Part shown: positions 1 to 11,215 of the stretch, one piece after another
Position numbering within the stretch: position 1 is the stretch's first letter
Layout of the letters: each line of letters starts with the position of its first letter
Source: Balanoglossus misakiensis
Taxonomy: Eukaryota; Hemichordata
DNA length: 64,000 nucleotides
Direction of reading: 5' to 3'
NCBI GenBank assembly: GCA_040954595.2
Contig: CM082580.2
Location: forward strand, 9,734,001 to 9,798,000
Translations under genes and position numbers: made by a program
Notes under the pieces: generated by a model
The model's input: the letters and a program-made list of their open reading frames with translations, nothing else
Told to the model about the DNA's origin: nothing
The model's database searches: none

Positions 1-20
1 TCCTCTGTTGATGTTTGCAG

Positions 21-1867
21 TTTATTTGTTGATGCTTCGCCTAAGAAGACAAACAAACCAAATTCGGAAATTGTCTATGAAAGGGCATCTTCCTACACAA
101 CATCTGCCAGCTTTAGGAAAAGGACGCACACTGCCACGTGGACCGAACGAGGTGAGTAGTCTAATGTCTTTCTCTAGATCCACTTTAACCCCTTCACCAC
201 CATATGATTTTGTCCAAATCTGTTGTTTTCTGTGGTAAAGTTGGACCTATGAACCGGATAATAGGGTCAAAAGTGTGAAATGGTGGTTTACTCTCTGTCA
301 CATGTTCTTGTTTTGTTTTTTGTTTTTGCAGAGACTGCCAAATTCTACAAAGCACTGAGCACAGTGGGCACTGACTTCACACTGGTCAATGCCATGTTTC
401 CATTCAGAACGCGCACCGAAATAAAAAACAAGTTCAAGCGCGAGGAGAGGATCAACCGAGCACTGGTTGACAAGGCAATCAGTAAGTCACTGTCTTTGAG
501 TGGTTTTGTCACAATCCATTTTTTATATGCAAAAGTTGGACCTCTGTTGAGGGAAGGGGGAGTGAAAGCGTTAATACTGAAATAGGTTGATATGGTTAGT
601 TTTGATTCATCTCTTGGTGTTCCTTGCTCACAGGGGAACGGCAACACTTTGACATGTCTGTGTTTGAACAGACCGAGTCGGATATCGAAGCTGAGAAGGA
701 AAAGGAAAGGAAGAAGCAGGCCAAGACAGCCAAGAAGCAGACGAACCGAAGGAAAGCAGCAAAGAGTGAGTGTTGAATCAATTAAATTAACACCTCATGT
801 ATATCCAACTGAAACATTTGTGATACATGATTGTACCTTGCAGTAAATTCTTATTGACAGATTCTTGTGACATCATCAGACTTTGTTTGATTTCGATTAT
901 ACTTCTGTTTCTCCCAGGTAAAACAGGTGAAGAATCACAGAATTGTGAGACTGAAAATGGCTCCCAGAAAGACGGTGACAATCTACCGGATGGTTTAGGA
1001 GTCTCTGAAAATTTAGAAGGCGGCTCTGTTGAAAATGGGGAAACCGGCAGCGTAGGGGACAAGGATGGAGGAGAAAGAGAGGAGGCTGATGAAGAGAAGA
1101 AAAATTCTGACGAGGGAAGCGATGAGGAAATCCAGATTGTGGATATCCTCAGCAGGCCGACGAGATCGGGCAGACAGCCGAAGTTGGTGAAGTCGTTCAC
1201 CATCGAGGAGGAACCGACGAGAAAGCGGAGGGCGCGAGACGAGTCGGATGGCGAGAAGAGAAGCTCCCAGAAGAAGAAGAAGGCCAATCTCTTGCAGAGG
1301 ACGCAGAAACAGAGTAGCGACTTCAGTGGTTACTCGCCAGGGAATTCCGCTTCAAAGGATGGCGGAGTCGGCGAGACGAGCAGTGTTGGGACAGGCTCGC
1401 CCCAGCAGCAGCACGTGTCAGTGTCCCTGGAAAGCTATGTACAGCAGGGGAATGTGACTTTGGTGAATGTCCAGCCGAGTGGAAATTCCGACACGACCAG
1501 CGCCGTCACGTACATCATTCCGGCCGGTAATCTTAACGCGGCTGTCGCGGGAAACGTAACTCTACAAGACGGTGACAAGCAGACAGCCGATCGTGCAGAA
1601 ACCATGGACGCTGAACCGATCGAGTGTCAGATTATAACGACGGACGAGATCCCTGTGGATTGCGACCTTGACTCGGGCGAGCAAAGAGAGCCCACGTTCT
1701 TGGCAGAGACCGTTGTGGCCAGTACGGAATATGACATTCAGACGGAAACGTATCCGGAAAGCGCCGGTGTTTTCATACCACCGAGCCAACTCAGACAAAC
1801 CACTGGGTCAGCTGTCACCAACGTGATCAATATAGCATCGCCATCGGACAACAACAGTGATTGTTGA
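21..1867 (+). CDS. BDP1: BDP1, TFIIIB subunit B'' (3' part; 5' exons outside the window)
   Basis: BDP1 works in the nucleus with TBP and BRF1 to place RNA polymerase III at tRNA, 5S and U6 genes. Four coding exons join in frame: 21-151, 332-481, 634-765 and 918-1867 (stop TGA at 1865-1867); every junction leaves one base before the intron. Exon 1 ends and exon 2 begins the SANT/Myb-like domain: [20 protein letters not shown], then [16 protein letters not shown] and the basic [10 protein letters not shown] segment, which is the BDP1 hallmark. Exon 3 is a Lys/Glu/Arg-rich predicted helix. The long last exon encodes an acidic, Ser-rich tail with the basic patch [16 protein letters not shown], probably disordered. 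The tail is short compared with vertebrate BDP1. The exon beginning at 21 follows a good acceptor (tgtttgcag), so at least one more exon lies upstream. Family assignment rests on the SANT region. Confidence 0.88.
189..281 (+). mobile_element. piggyBac-like MITE copy in a BDP1 intron
   Basis: TTAA (185-188) is followed by CCCCTTCACCACC, then the shared internal motif tttgtccaaatctgttgttt and aaagttggacct. The right end is degraded and lacks a clear TTAA. It is one of at least six related short copies in the window (see the copy at 48664-48749, which keeps both TTAA flanks). Confidence 0.5.
500..570 (+). mobile_element. piggyBac-like MITE copy, left end missing, next BDP1 intron
   Basis: The internal motif ggttttgtcacaatccattt and aaaagttggacctctg is followed by agtgaaagcg and TTAA at 571-574. 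The left terminus is absent; the copy begins about 20 bases after the splice donor at 482. It belongs to the same family as 189-281. Confidence 0.45.
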
Positions 1868-2053
1868 TCATTGCGTTTTTATATCAGAGAAAAATTATTT
1901 GTGGAACATTTTATTTGTCTGATAATGTGACATATTTGTACTTATAAGGAAAATAGTCACCATGGACCCCTCAACTATGTGTTTACTTTAAAGGTTTGCG
2001 GTCTGTACTGTCAATTTATTACACCATGCCACAGCGCGATCCCTAGATGGGAA

Positions 2054-2128
2054 AATAAAAATAAGGAAAAACGGGTAAAAGATGCTTATTTATTAATCAT
2101 CACCTTGTGTTGTCAATGAAACAATAAA
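2054..2128 (+). terminator. Candidate poly(A) signals of BDP1
   Basis: AATAAA occurs at 2054-2059 and again at 2123-2128, 187 and 256 bases after the BDP1 stop codon. The second is followed by an A/T-rich, GT-containing stretch. Position and hexamer fit; usage is inferred. Confidence 0.5.
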
Positions 2129-2149
2129 AAAATATAAAGTTATAATATT

Positions 2150-4400
2150 GTTCCAGAACAAGCTCAGATGTTGTTTGGTGTACTTCAGTTTTTCTTGCAC
2201 TTGTTCTTGCTATTTCAAATTTTTCTCTTTTTTTCTGGTTCCATTTATGGCATCTACGTAACATACTTATAAGTTATACATAAGCGCTTGAGTTTAATAT
2301 ATGAATGCGAGATTAGATCCACTGGCAGCAAATGTTTTGATGAAATTCTACTAAAAAATGATTGAGTGAAAACGATTAGCATGTTGCAGTCTGTCTGGAC
2401 TAGGTTTTTCAAATAAACTTAACTTTTATTGGAAATGTTGCCTTTTTGATAGTTATTTAAAACTTCTGCCACAGTGACGATGCAGTGATAAGTTTTATGT
2501 TGTGTTCTACCAATAAATGCTATCCTTTCCATATAGCGCATGTATCACTCACAGTAAATGCGTCAACCTGTGTCTATATCACCAGCCTGTGTGCCCTCTA
2601 AGCTCATATGATGCGCCACTGACTCAACAAACTCACTGGTGACTCAAGAAAATAACCCACACTACATGCAAAGGTATAGGGCCGACCCAGAGAATTTTTT
2701 TAGAAATTCTCAAATTGACTCAGACCTTTTAAAAATCATGACAAGCGATTCTGCATCACTGTTAGTACCTGTTGAACATTAATTCATCTACTGTCATTGT
2801 TTAACCCTGGTTGAAGTCCGCGCTCTGGTCATTTATCACCATGACGACACCGAGTGGGTATACCCCCCGGTCGCCATGTCACTTAGCTCTGTTGTGATTC
2901 AAACAGATCACAGTACAGGTTTGAGCGGCGAGACGAGGGGTGAACTACAAGACGACGTCCCACCGAGTCGGTAACCACTGCTCATTTCAAAGGCAAGTGT
3001 AAATTTTGACAATTAGAGTCGCTCGCCGGATTGTCCTCCACTTTTGTCTCAATTATGTAAAAAAAAATCTGACTTTTGTGGTCTCGTATATATTATTTTG
3101 AAACATCTCTGTTTTCTGCCACAGCTTGAACTTGTTATCTGCACGGATATCGTGGCATCTTCCTCGGCAACTGACATCTCCAAGCAGAGGCTGCACGGGC
3201 TTTACGTCTTCCCGTCCCGGTAGATTCATCCCACTCTCCAGAAACAGTGAGTGCACAGCATAGCAACATGTTTACGTGACTATTATGCCTCTCATCTTCT
3301 AGTGTTATGAAATTTCACACATCTGTACTACACCAAAACACTGATGTAATTTATTTAAGGCCATGAGATACTCTTGTGAGTTTCAGTACTTACTGAAAAT
3401 CGATTTCATTGACTAAGCTATAACAGCACTTATTACTTATCTCTTAACCATGATAACATTTGATAATGGTGTAAATACATGTATTAATTTTCAGTCTCTA
3501 CAGCTTAAGACTTAATGAATTATATTTAGAAACAAAGCATAATCCGTTTAGGAAACTAATTCATATCTACAGATTATGGCAGTGATCATCTGTACTGGTA
3601 TCAGCTCAGTGATCTTCTCCGCCCATAGCACACAAGACCGATGAAAACAATATTTGATTTTATTAATTAAATTAATTCGCATTCTCTTGATATTGGAATA
3701 TAGATAAAATAGATTATCATGGTATTTAATGTGAAGCTTAGTGATACTTGACTACCAGAGATCTGACAACATATTAATACTGTGTTGTGACATGATCTCC
3801 ATGGTGACGTGAAAACAACTGATAGATGCTCACCGAGTCCATTTATCACCACTCCGGGTGAGCCACCACCTAGCAACCACTGCATCTGACCTTTGACTGC
3901 TCAGTGATCTTCCGATAACTCCCATAAATCACCTCTAAGGACACTTTGGGCCACCAAATTAAAATTAGTTGTTTCTAAACTTGTTTATATACTCTACTGG
4001 TATAATTACGACAAGAATGTTCTGGTTAAACTGTGAAAAGCGAAGCTTTTCAAACAAGTATTGCGAATTGTCGAGACGAGATTTTGTAACTAGAAGACCA
4101 AAAACTGTGCCTCAAGTACTGGACTGCTCACACACCCCATTCTAAAAGCATATTGTGTGACCCGGCTTCTCCGACAGACTATATGTACTTGGGGGTGATA
4201 TACAACTTCATTCAGTCAACCAATAGTGAGAGAGGAATTTCGTAGCGTTTAATATTCCACTAGATCAGAAATAATCTAACCGTACACAAGGCTGAGTCTG
4301 GTAGCCTAATAGCCTATACCGGGCGACTGACTCGGCGTTACAGCACTTTTTATCGTCGTCATAAATTTTTCGAAAATAAAAACCTTTGCAATAAAACTAA
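2150..4400. other. Intergenic region BDP1 to small membrane protein gene
   Basis: No convincing coding exon was found. A CpG-richer patch at about 2815-2975 stands out from the A/T-rich surroundings and could hold the promoter or an untranslated first exon of the gene at 4468. A near-DR1 motif (tgacctttgact) lies at about 3887-3898. The rest looks like unique non-coding DNA. Confidence 0.4.
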
Positions 4401-4467
4401 TCGGTTCTCGTTGTCTGTTTTCCACCAATCAAGGTCTCGTCAAAACGAACAGTCGGCTGGCGTCAAC

Positions 4468-4698
4468 ATGGGTATGGGCTGCAAAGAAATCTGTTTCGCC
4501 ATCTTGTGGTTTCTGTGTCTTGTCTTCGTGGCGTGGCCCGTGGCCTTCTTCGTGGCGTGGTTCTACATCATCTGCTTGCCGTTCGGCGTCTGCATAGATT
4601 TCTGCAAACAGCTGTGCGAGCTGTTGCTCAAGGCGGTGCAGTTCCCTGAGTGGACGACTGAGAAGATGGTGAAAGGCGAAGGATGCGACTGCTGTTGA
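4468..4698 (+). CDS. Small Cys-rich membrane protein, 76 aa, intronless coding region
   Basis: I do not recognise a named family. The protein has an N-terminal MGMGCKE, a long aromatic-rich hydrophobic stretch at about residues 8-40 (CFAILWFLCLVFVAWPVAFF, then VAWFYIICLPFGVCIDF), a short amphipathic segment LCELLLKAVQFPEW and a Cys-rich end GEGCDCC. There are about ten cysteines; those beside the hydrophobic core and at the end could be palmitoylated or bind metal (inference). The stretch is long enough for one kinked or two short membrane helices with the Pro in AWPVAFF between them. The ATG at 4468 was preferred over the in-frame ATG at 4411 because its context (caacATGg) is good and the protein then begins at the conserved-looking hydrophobic part. 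AATAAA at 4828 supports a real transcript. Small proteins of this character are common in invertebrate genomes, but function is unknown. Confidence 0.65.
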   Translation: MGMGCKEICFAILWFLCLVFVAWPVAFFVAWFYIICLPFGVCIDFCKQLCELLLKAVQFPEWTTEKMVKGEGCDCC

Positions 4699-4827
4699 AA
4701 CCGCTGACCACTGATGTCGCAGACTGCAGTGACTTATCTTTTTGGAACGACACTTTTTCCCCGCATAAATTTTGTGGTCAGACTATGCACAAGCCCGAAC
4801 TATGACAAATTTATTTAAGCACATCTT

Positions 4828-4833
4828 AATAAA
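4828..4833 (+). terminator. Poly(A) signal of the 76-aa protein gene
   Basis: AATAAA lies 130 bases after the stop codon at 4696-4698 in an A-rich context (cttaataaaaaaacattc). Confidence 0.55.
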
Positions 4834-5353
4834 AAAACATTCATGAGAAATCTACTTTTATTATAGGAACGCGCCGTGATTAAACCTTCGCTTTTGTCTT
4901 TTTGCTTACGAACTGACTCATGTCGGAGCTACTCGCTGATCGAAAACGACGAAATTTTGTACGGCCATGATCGACGGTCTCAAGACTGAAAATTTTCCAA
5001 AGATTTTTATTTCCTTTACTGGTATGTAAATAAATATCAATGTCAACTCCTTCTGTATATGTTTGTTTTGGTTGTTGTATTAGAGGGGAGGCGCGATTCA
5101 ACTGAAGCCGGACCGAGATTTTTCAGTAATGTGTTTTGTCTCTCTTTCTGTTTTGCCTATGACCAAGGCACCAGGCATTATTCATTTCTGGCGAAAACTG
5201 GTAAATATTGCAACTATGCAGGAAGGATCACTCAATAATATTAAATATATAAATCAGAGTTAGGAAAATACGAAAAAACGAAAATTCCAAACACACTCTA
5301 CTGGTGATACTGTATCTTTTGGATGCGCAAAACCACAGGGGTCGGAATCACAC

Positions 5354-5361
5354 TGACGTCA
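5354..5361. promoter_or_regulatory. Palindromic CRE/ATF site
   Basis: TGACGTCA, the full CREB/ATF palindrome, lies about 360 bases upstream of the TATA box of the C1q gene. The sequence match is exact; function is not shown. Confidence 0.3.
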
Positions 5362-5691
5362 TTTGATAGCGAAGAATACGGTAGCCTGATGTTTGGGTTG
5401 AATCAGGCACAGCAGTGTGCGCGTGCGCCCATAATCTTCAAAATTCCTCATCTTAGTTTTAGTATGACTCTATAATAAACACATAACTTTATATATAAGT
5501 TCCTTCGGTGTTTATTTCAACTTTACTTCAGTCGAGACTGTAGCTGCCCATGTTGTGACTCGTGTTGATGGTGACCCTTGAATTCCCAGAGGGTGAGGAC
5601 CGGAAATTTTCGATAAATAGTAAGAAATGCGACTTGCATTGTTGTATTATGGCATTTGTGGTGCTAAATGGGTACGTGGCGTATGGTTGAT

Positions 5692-5813
5692 CACGTGGTC
5701 ATGTACGTTTTCCTATAAAAGTGTTAATAACAGAAGAAATCCAACACAGAAGGCTTCACACAATCAGCATATACGCAGGCTCGGCGCAAGCAGTTCTGTG
5801 CAAATGTTAATTG
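5692..5813 (+). promoter_or_regulatory. Promoter and 5' UTR exon of the collagen-C1q gene
   Basis: A CACGTG E-box (5692-5697) precedes TATAAAA (5714-5720). Transcription would start near 5745. The presumed untranslated exon ends at 5813 with a perfect donor (ttg|gtaagtt), and the exon that carries the start codon follows an acceptor at 6121-6126 (attcag). The order TATA, short leader, donor, acceptor, ATG is coherent; the exact start site is inferred. Confidence 0.55.
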
Positions 5814-6140
5814 GTAAGTTATATCTATACCTACTAAGTTGTGCGTCATGTTCTGTTCGCAAAGTCCGCAGCGAGAACAAAAATAGCTAAAAAAATCGAG
5901 ATTGACTGAAAGGGATTGTTCAGAATTTACTTCCAGGGTGGGGCCGGAGGATTTTCCCGGTGATTTTTTCCATGGAGAAAAGATTTCTTTTTGACGGTCT
6001 TTTGATGAAAGGAAACCGAGAAAGGCGCCTTTTGCATTTTAATCGTCATTATAGTTGTCTGGTTCTTGAAAACAAAGTTTTAATATTGCTATTGACTTGT
6101 GGTGTCGTCACAATGTTCGTATTCAGGCAGAGGAGTCGCC

Positions 6141-7522
6141 ATGAAGATCTTGACGGTCATTCTGACACTGGTCAGCTTGCAGCAACGTTGTTCGGCTCAA
6201 ACCCCCACACTGCAAGCTGACAGCCAATCCTCCGAGACGCAGCCTTCTGAAAACCAACAGTGTCCCACTGGGTCTGTTCATGGCATACCTGGTATCCCCG
6301 GCAACCCAGGTAATCAGAATGATCCTCGTCATTGACTGCGCCATTTTTGTGTGTACAGAAATATAAATCCTATACACAACTTCCATGTACACCGGATTTA
6401 TGTACTTTGTTGAAAATGGTCACTCTAGTAGAACTACCCCCAGCTTTAGGTTTGAATGAGGAGGGGTCTGGCTAATTTTCCAATACATTAACAAGGCCTA
6501 AATTTTGCATTATAATGACCGATGCCACGCCAGTAGTATTGAGTTTCTTAGCTGTACATGTATATAATATACATATGCTATATGCGCAAAGTACATTGTA
6601 ATGGAGTGTCATTGAGGCAAATTGCTTGAGTAATATACGTGATAACAGTAAATCACATCAGACACCCATTAACGTCATTTCAGGGTTCCCCGGCAGTGCC
6701 GGACCAGCTGGTCCACCTGGTTTGAAGGGCGACGCCGGCCTGATTGGTCCACAGGGTGAAAAGGGCAGTAATGGGACAGATGGTGTAGGTCAACCTGGTC
6801 AGAAAGGTGAAATGGGGCTACCCGGGCCAAAAGGTGATACAGCCGAGACGGGGGCCAAAGGTTTCCGAGGCGCTCGAGGTGAGAATGGTCAAAATGTGAC
6901 CAGACTAGAAATTAACCAGTTTTAAGTATTTTGACAACGATTTGTAGCATCCCTTCTCGGGCGGGAGAGGTCTCTTCGCCATTGTGTGAACTACTTTCAT
7001 GTAGCCACTGTCAACTTTGTTCTATGTTGTTTGCCAGGTTTTAGGGGCGAAGATGGCCAGACGGGGCCTGAAGGGCAGAAAGGTCAAAAAGGTCAGAAGG
7101 GTGAGGCAGGTGAAAGTGGCAGTGGAGTGGCATTTTCAGCTTCAAAGACATCGTCGCAGGGACCCCTGACGGGAGATTATCTAGTCATATACGACAACGT
7201 TTTCTCCAATGTCGGCAATGGCTACAGTGAAACGACGGGACGGTTTACGTGCCCTGTCGGTGGCGTTTATTTCTTCACGATTTCGGGCAGAAAGCGGCCA
7301 GTTCATCACATGCAGTTGTGTTTGATGAAGAACACAATCGCTTTGCCGTGTATCGAGATCTACGGATCAAACAACGACAATGCCATGGGTTCTAACAGTG
7401 TCGTCATCGGTTTGCAGCAAGATGACCGAGTCTGGGTTCGACTCAGTAGTGGAAGTGCTTTGTACAGCGACGATGATGGTAGCGCGACCTTTACAGGTTA
7501 CCTGTTGTCGGAGACAACATAG
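6141..7522 (+). CDS. Secreted collagen-like protein with C1q domain, 282 aa
   Basis: This is predicted to be a secreted, trimeric recognition protein of the C1q/TNF superfamily. Exons are 6141-6309, 6684-6878 and 7038-7522 (849 nt with stop). A signal peptide (MKILTVILTLVSLQQRCSA) is followed by a short linker with Cys, then Gly-X-Y repeats: GIPGIPGNPG in exon 1, about 60 residues in exon 2, and GEDGQTGPEGQKGQKGQKGE in exon 3. The triplet pattern is broken at GTDGVGQPG and GDTAETGAKG. Residues about 152-282 form the C1q globular head: VAFSA start, YSETTGRFTCPVGGVYFF, and the end GSATFTGYLL. Both introns fall after the first base of a glycine codon, so exon 2 (195 nt, 65 codons) is symmetrical. 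Invertebrate genomes carry many such genes, often linked to innate immunity; the ligand here is unknown. AATAAA at 7735 ends the transcript. Confidence 0.9.
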
Positions 7523-7734
7523 AAACAAAAGATTGGAGATCTGCGCACCTTCGTGCAAAAATTACACACATTTCAATTTCATTTGTGGATTGTTGGATAA
7601 TTTGAAATCAGAAAACAGACGCAAGCTTTGATAAATTCTTTATATTTTGTTAATTCCATCATGCTGAAATCCCCCTGCTTATAAGAAAAGAATTTACAAT
7701 AGCAAAAAAGCAAACAAAAAAGAGCTTCTTTCAA

Positions 7735-7740
7735 AATAAA
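7735..7740 (+). terminator. Poly(A) signal of the collagen-C1q gene
   Basis: AATAAA lies 213 bases after the stop codon. This is a normal distance. Confidence 0.5.
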
Positions 7741-8207
7741 TCTCAGAATATACTCTAATTCCTCAAGTTTATACTTCTCAGAAATTTCCCACTCGTTTTA
7801 GTATTATTATGTTTTGCAAAATAATTTGTGGAAAAAAACGAGAACGATTATTACACCAACTTCCTGATATAATAAAGATAATAATACAGCTTAATCCAAG
7901 CACATTTTCAAAGAGTGCAAAAAATCATACCGTTCCACAAAATGTTTCTTAACAGCGGAATATCCTCTGCTGTTTTTAGTAATCAACAGTGGTCACAGAC
8001 AAGAAAAAAATACCCATCAACTCAGGAAGGTGTTGTCATGGTGACCAGTTAGAAATTTCAAACACTGTGTTCATCGCTATTTCCAGTTTGTCAAAATAAA
8101 TTGACACCAAATCTCAAAAACTAAGGCAATGTTTCAATTATGTTAGTTTGGATCCAAACCTGATGAATTACCCGACCTGTTAGAATCTGATTTCCCTTTT
8201 CATTGAA

Positions 8208-8239
8208 CCCCCCCCCCCCAAAAAAAAAAAAAAAAAAAA
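8208..8239. repeat. C12/A20 homopolymer tract
   Basis: Twelve C are followed directly by twenty A. The length may be unreliable because such tracts are prone to sequencing error. Confidence 0.8.
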
Positions 8240-8532
8240 CACATCCCAGAGTCATGATTTTGTCATTTGGCCCGTGGCTATAAGCTCGAAAGCAAATGGA
8301 AACAGACAAGAATGATGATGGCAATACCACAAGTGGAACAGCTGTTTTGAAATCCCATGAATTCTGATTCTGACAGTAAAAAAACACAATTAGTAAATAT
8401 TTTGTAACATTGAAATGGTGTAATTAGTGTGGCGAGTGGAATCGGGACAGTTCATCCCCCCTGGCCATTGTCCGTGCAGATATTTCACCGATCAGGGCGT
8501 TTTCCACGCAGAGATTCTCGTGGATAATTTTA

Positions 8533-8576
8533 ACCTAGCTAAGGAGTCTAACCATGGTCATACTCCTTAGCTAGGT
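8533..8576. repeat. Perfect 15-bp inverted repeat (hairpin)
   Basis: The left arm acctagctaaggagt (8533-8547) is the exact reverse complement of 8562-8576. The 14-base spacer itself contains the palindrome accatggt. It may be the remnant of a foldback element. Confidence 0.75.
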
Positions 8577-9173
8577 AAAAAAAATACCCATGCTTGTCAC
8601 TGCGTGGAGACTGTGGTCAGGGTTACCGGCTTGCTTTGAGTAGGCGTAGATCACGTCCAGAATGACATGACCATGGGTAAACTGTCTGAAACTATGCTAC
8701 CTGCCGACATAAGTACCCTGTGTTGATTGAAGAATAACATCGAATGGAATGACTGAATAAACTTACATGATGAGACTGAAATGTACTTCTACAAAAATAC
8801 ACATCATACTTTCTTCAGAGACACTTCAAGATTTGCATCATTCATGAAAGGAACTAGTTATAGCAAGCGAGAAGTTCGATACGATTATTATATGAAACAT
8901 TCCCATGAATTTTCATGGGGAAAACGGAAAGCCCAAGAGGAAAGCTCCTGCATTTCAAATAATGTGAAATTCTTTGGTTTCCATGACATAAATCCGGGAA
9001 AGCTGGAAAAATTTAATTCCACAAAAAGTGGAATTAGCAAACATTACTGAATGAAAAGTACACAATACATATATATCCCATTTTATATATTTGAAATCCT
9101 GCAAGATGAATACCGGTATGTATAAGGAATTGCGTTCTATTTTTTTCTAATTCACATAATTAGCGTAGATGTT

Positions 9174-9192
9174 CCCCCCCCCCCCCCCCCCC
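9174..9192. repeat. C19 homopolymer
   Basis: Nineteen consecutive C are followed by gcccc. The complementary strand is a G-run. Confidence 0.8.
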
Positions 9193-11215
9193 GCCCCAAG
9201 AATGGTCCCAATTTTTTTGGTCTTGAAAAAACACTGCAGTGATTGTGTTCCACGTTTCATCACATGACACTTTTTTCCACAAGAAACTGAGGACAATAAT
9301 ATATGGTTATTCACAAAATACAGGGATTTATGTCCAAGTACATCTTGCAGCGCAGGTATTGTCAGAGACACGCAACACACACACACACACACTCCTTCTG
9401 CTGAACTCACTCAACAATACACACCAATGGCAGTTTTGAAAGAGTAATCCTCATTGGCTAGTCCAGTTGTACCACATAGAATTTCCATCCAATCAAAAGT
9501 CTTCTTGTATAATACAAAGTCACGATAACCAATCATCAATAGCCTCTATGTGTATACATACATACAGGGACATTGCTCTATGAAGACTGACATGTCATTT
9601 GTGAACTAGTGCAATCGTGGATGGTGGTGTGCTTTTTTTTTCTTAGTGGAAAAGTGCTCCATTTATGTCATCATTGCATCAAGCATATAGGACGAACCTT
9701 GGTCACAGACAAAAGTGGAAGACACTTGTCACGAGACAGATATATGCGTATGTTCAATTTGCTTGTAAAGTCAAGCAACAAGACACAGTGTAAATTGACA
9801 GTTACAATGTACGGTTCTCACATGCCAACCTATACAAAAAATATACATAATCTACTCTCTGTTGTGGTGCTTAGATGACAGTAGTCATCAAAACTGCCCA
9901 TGCACTTCTGAGGCCAATTCGAGACGTCCGACCAGACTACAAAAAATATGGAATTCATGGGTGAGGTTTTACACAGTGTTCTTCCACTGCCTTTGAGCAG
10001 ACATGTGCCACCTGCCTGCATATGAGGATACAGTGCTTCATTTCTGATGCAGAAATGTTGGGGCTTTCAACGAGGGCTGATTCTTAATAAAGGACTGAAG
10101 CACAGGTCATGGAATACTGAGGAGATTTGGCACAAAATCGGGTCTAATAATCGTTATCATACAAGGTAGGCATTTCCTCTGCATCCCGAACAGTTTCTAC
10201 GTGTTCTAGGCAACATGACGCGCACCGTTTCAACACAGGTTTGACTGAATTAACTAGAGCACAGAGACAGAACAGGCAAGATGAAACAATCACATTGGAA
10301 CATAGACCAGAAAACTACATCCTCTTTTCTTTCCCTTGGAGCTAAACTTTGTGTTCTAGATATGAGCTTCATGCTGCAAATATTAATGAAATTACAATTT
10401 AAATTTTTTTTACAAGTAATATCTAAGTCGGAATGTATGAAATTGTCGTGTTCCTATAGGGTTCAAAGGTTACAGGCACTCAAAGTTTATAAGTTCAGAG
10501 ATCAAGGGGTCAACTTTCAAGGGCAGCTCTTATATCTCACTCCTGTCACAAACCCGATTCAAAGATGCAACTTAGACATGTATGTTGTAACATGTCATGA
10601 GATGATTGTGTGCTTATTTGAAAATCTGCAGGATACCCAAAATCTCACTGGAATAAAGCAGTGGTGTGTTCCAGTCTCCAGAACAGGTATACCCCTGTGT
10701 TATGGCCTTATCTGCTGTATTGCTTTACTACATGAATATAATGAATGAAGTATTTTAATCTATTAGGTGCATAGAGCTAAAAGTGTGCTCTGTTTTTATA
10801 TGTTAAATTTGGCAACTATTTGATAACACCATTTGACTACCCCATTTGTGAGAGACATCTGGTCTACACACAACAGATTAGATGCTGCTCGACTGTAGTG
10901 ACTTTCAACACAGGATGTCTTCAGTATAGGGCGTGTGTGGTTTTCTTCCTTGTGCAGGCTAAACAGCGCCCTCGCACTTTTTGTGGAAAATTCCAGAGGG
11001 CGCCACAGCGGATTCATATTATCTTTAGTTGTATGGTCCAAATATTTATGCAAGGATGAAACTGAAGATTTTTCTTCTTCATGGAAATGACCAGTTGTGC
11101 GCATCCAGAGAACGATACAACTATCTAAACATGGCTGGTTATAAGATTCTTCCGGTCCAGAAATGACAACAACAAAAAAAGTCCTGGTTGCCATTCAAAA
11201 TGCTGCTCCCGGGAA

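Larger units (their letters stand above)
7741..11215. other. Intergenic region between convergent C1q and RhoGAP genes
   Basis: The left gene ends from the plus strand and the right gene ends from the minus strand. Contents are a C12/A20 tract (8208-8239), a perfect 15-bp inverted repeat (8533-8576), a C19 tract (9174-9192) and a short CA repeat near 9377. The part nearest 11215 should be the RhoGAP 3' UTR; no AATAAA was found on the minus strand close to the stop, only a possible ATTAAA at 10759-10754. The open frames here look fortuitous. Confidence 0.5.

Noticed and set aside
787-1287. Minus-strand frame of 166 codons opposite BDP1
   Set aside because: It is Ser/Phe-rich and antisense to the Glu/Ser-rich BDP1 last exon; this is the expected shadow of that codon use.
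8781-9050. Plus-strand 89-codon frame
   Set aside because: A/T-rich with low-complexity inverted words, no homology recognised and no neighbouring exon signals.
10281-10748. Plus-strand open frame of 155 codons
   Set aside because: Composition is not protein-like, there is no recognisable domain or promoter, and it lies antisense to the likely RhoGAP 3' UTR. A chance frame is most likely.
10796-11194. Minus-strand open frame of 132 codons just downstream of the RhoGAP stop
   Set aside because: It lies in the presumed 3' UTR, with no family resemblance and no splice evidence. RhoGAP homologs end at the position of the stop at 11216.
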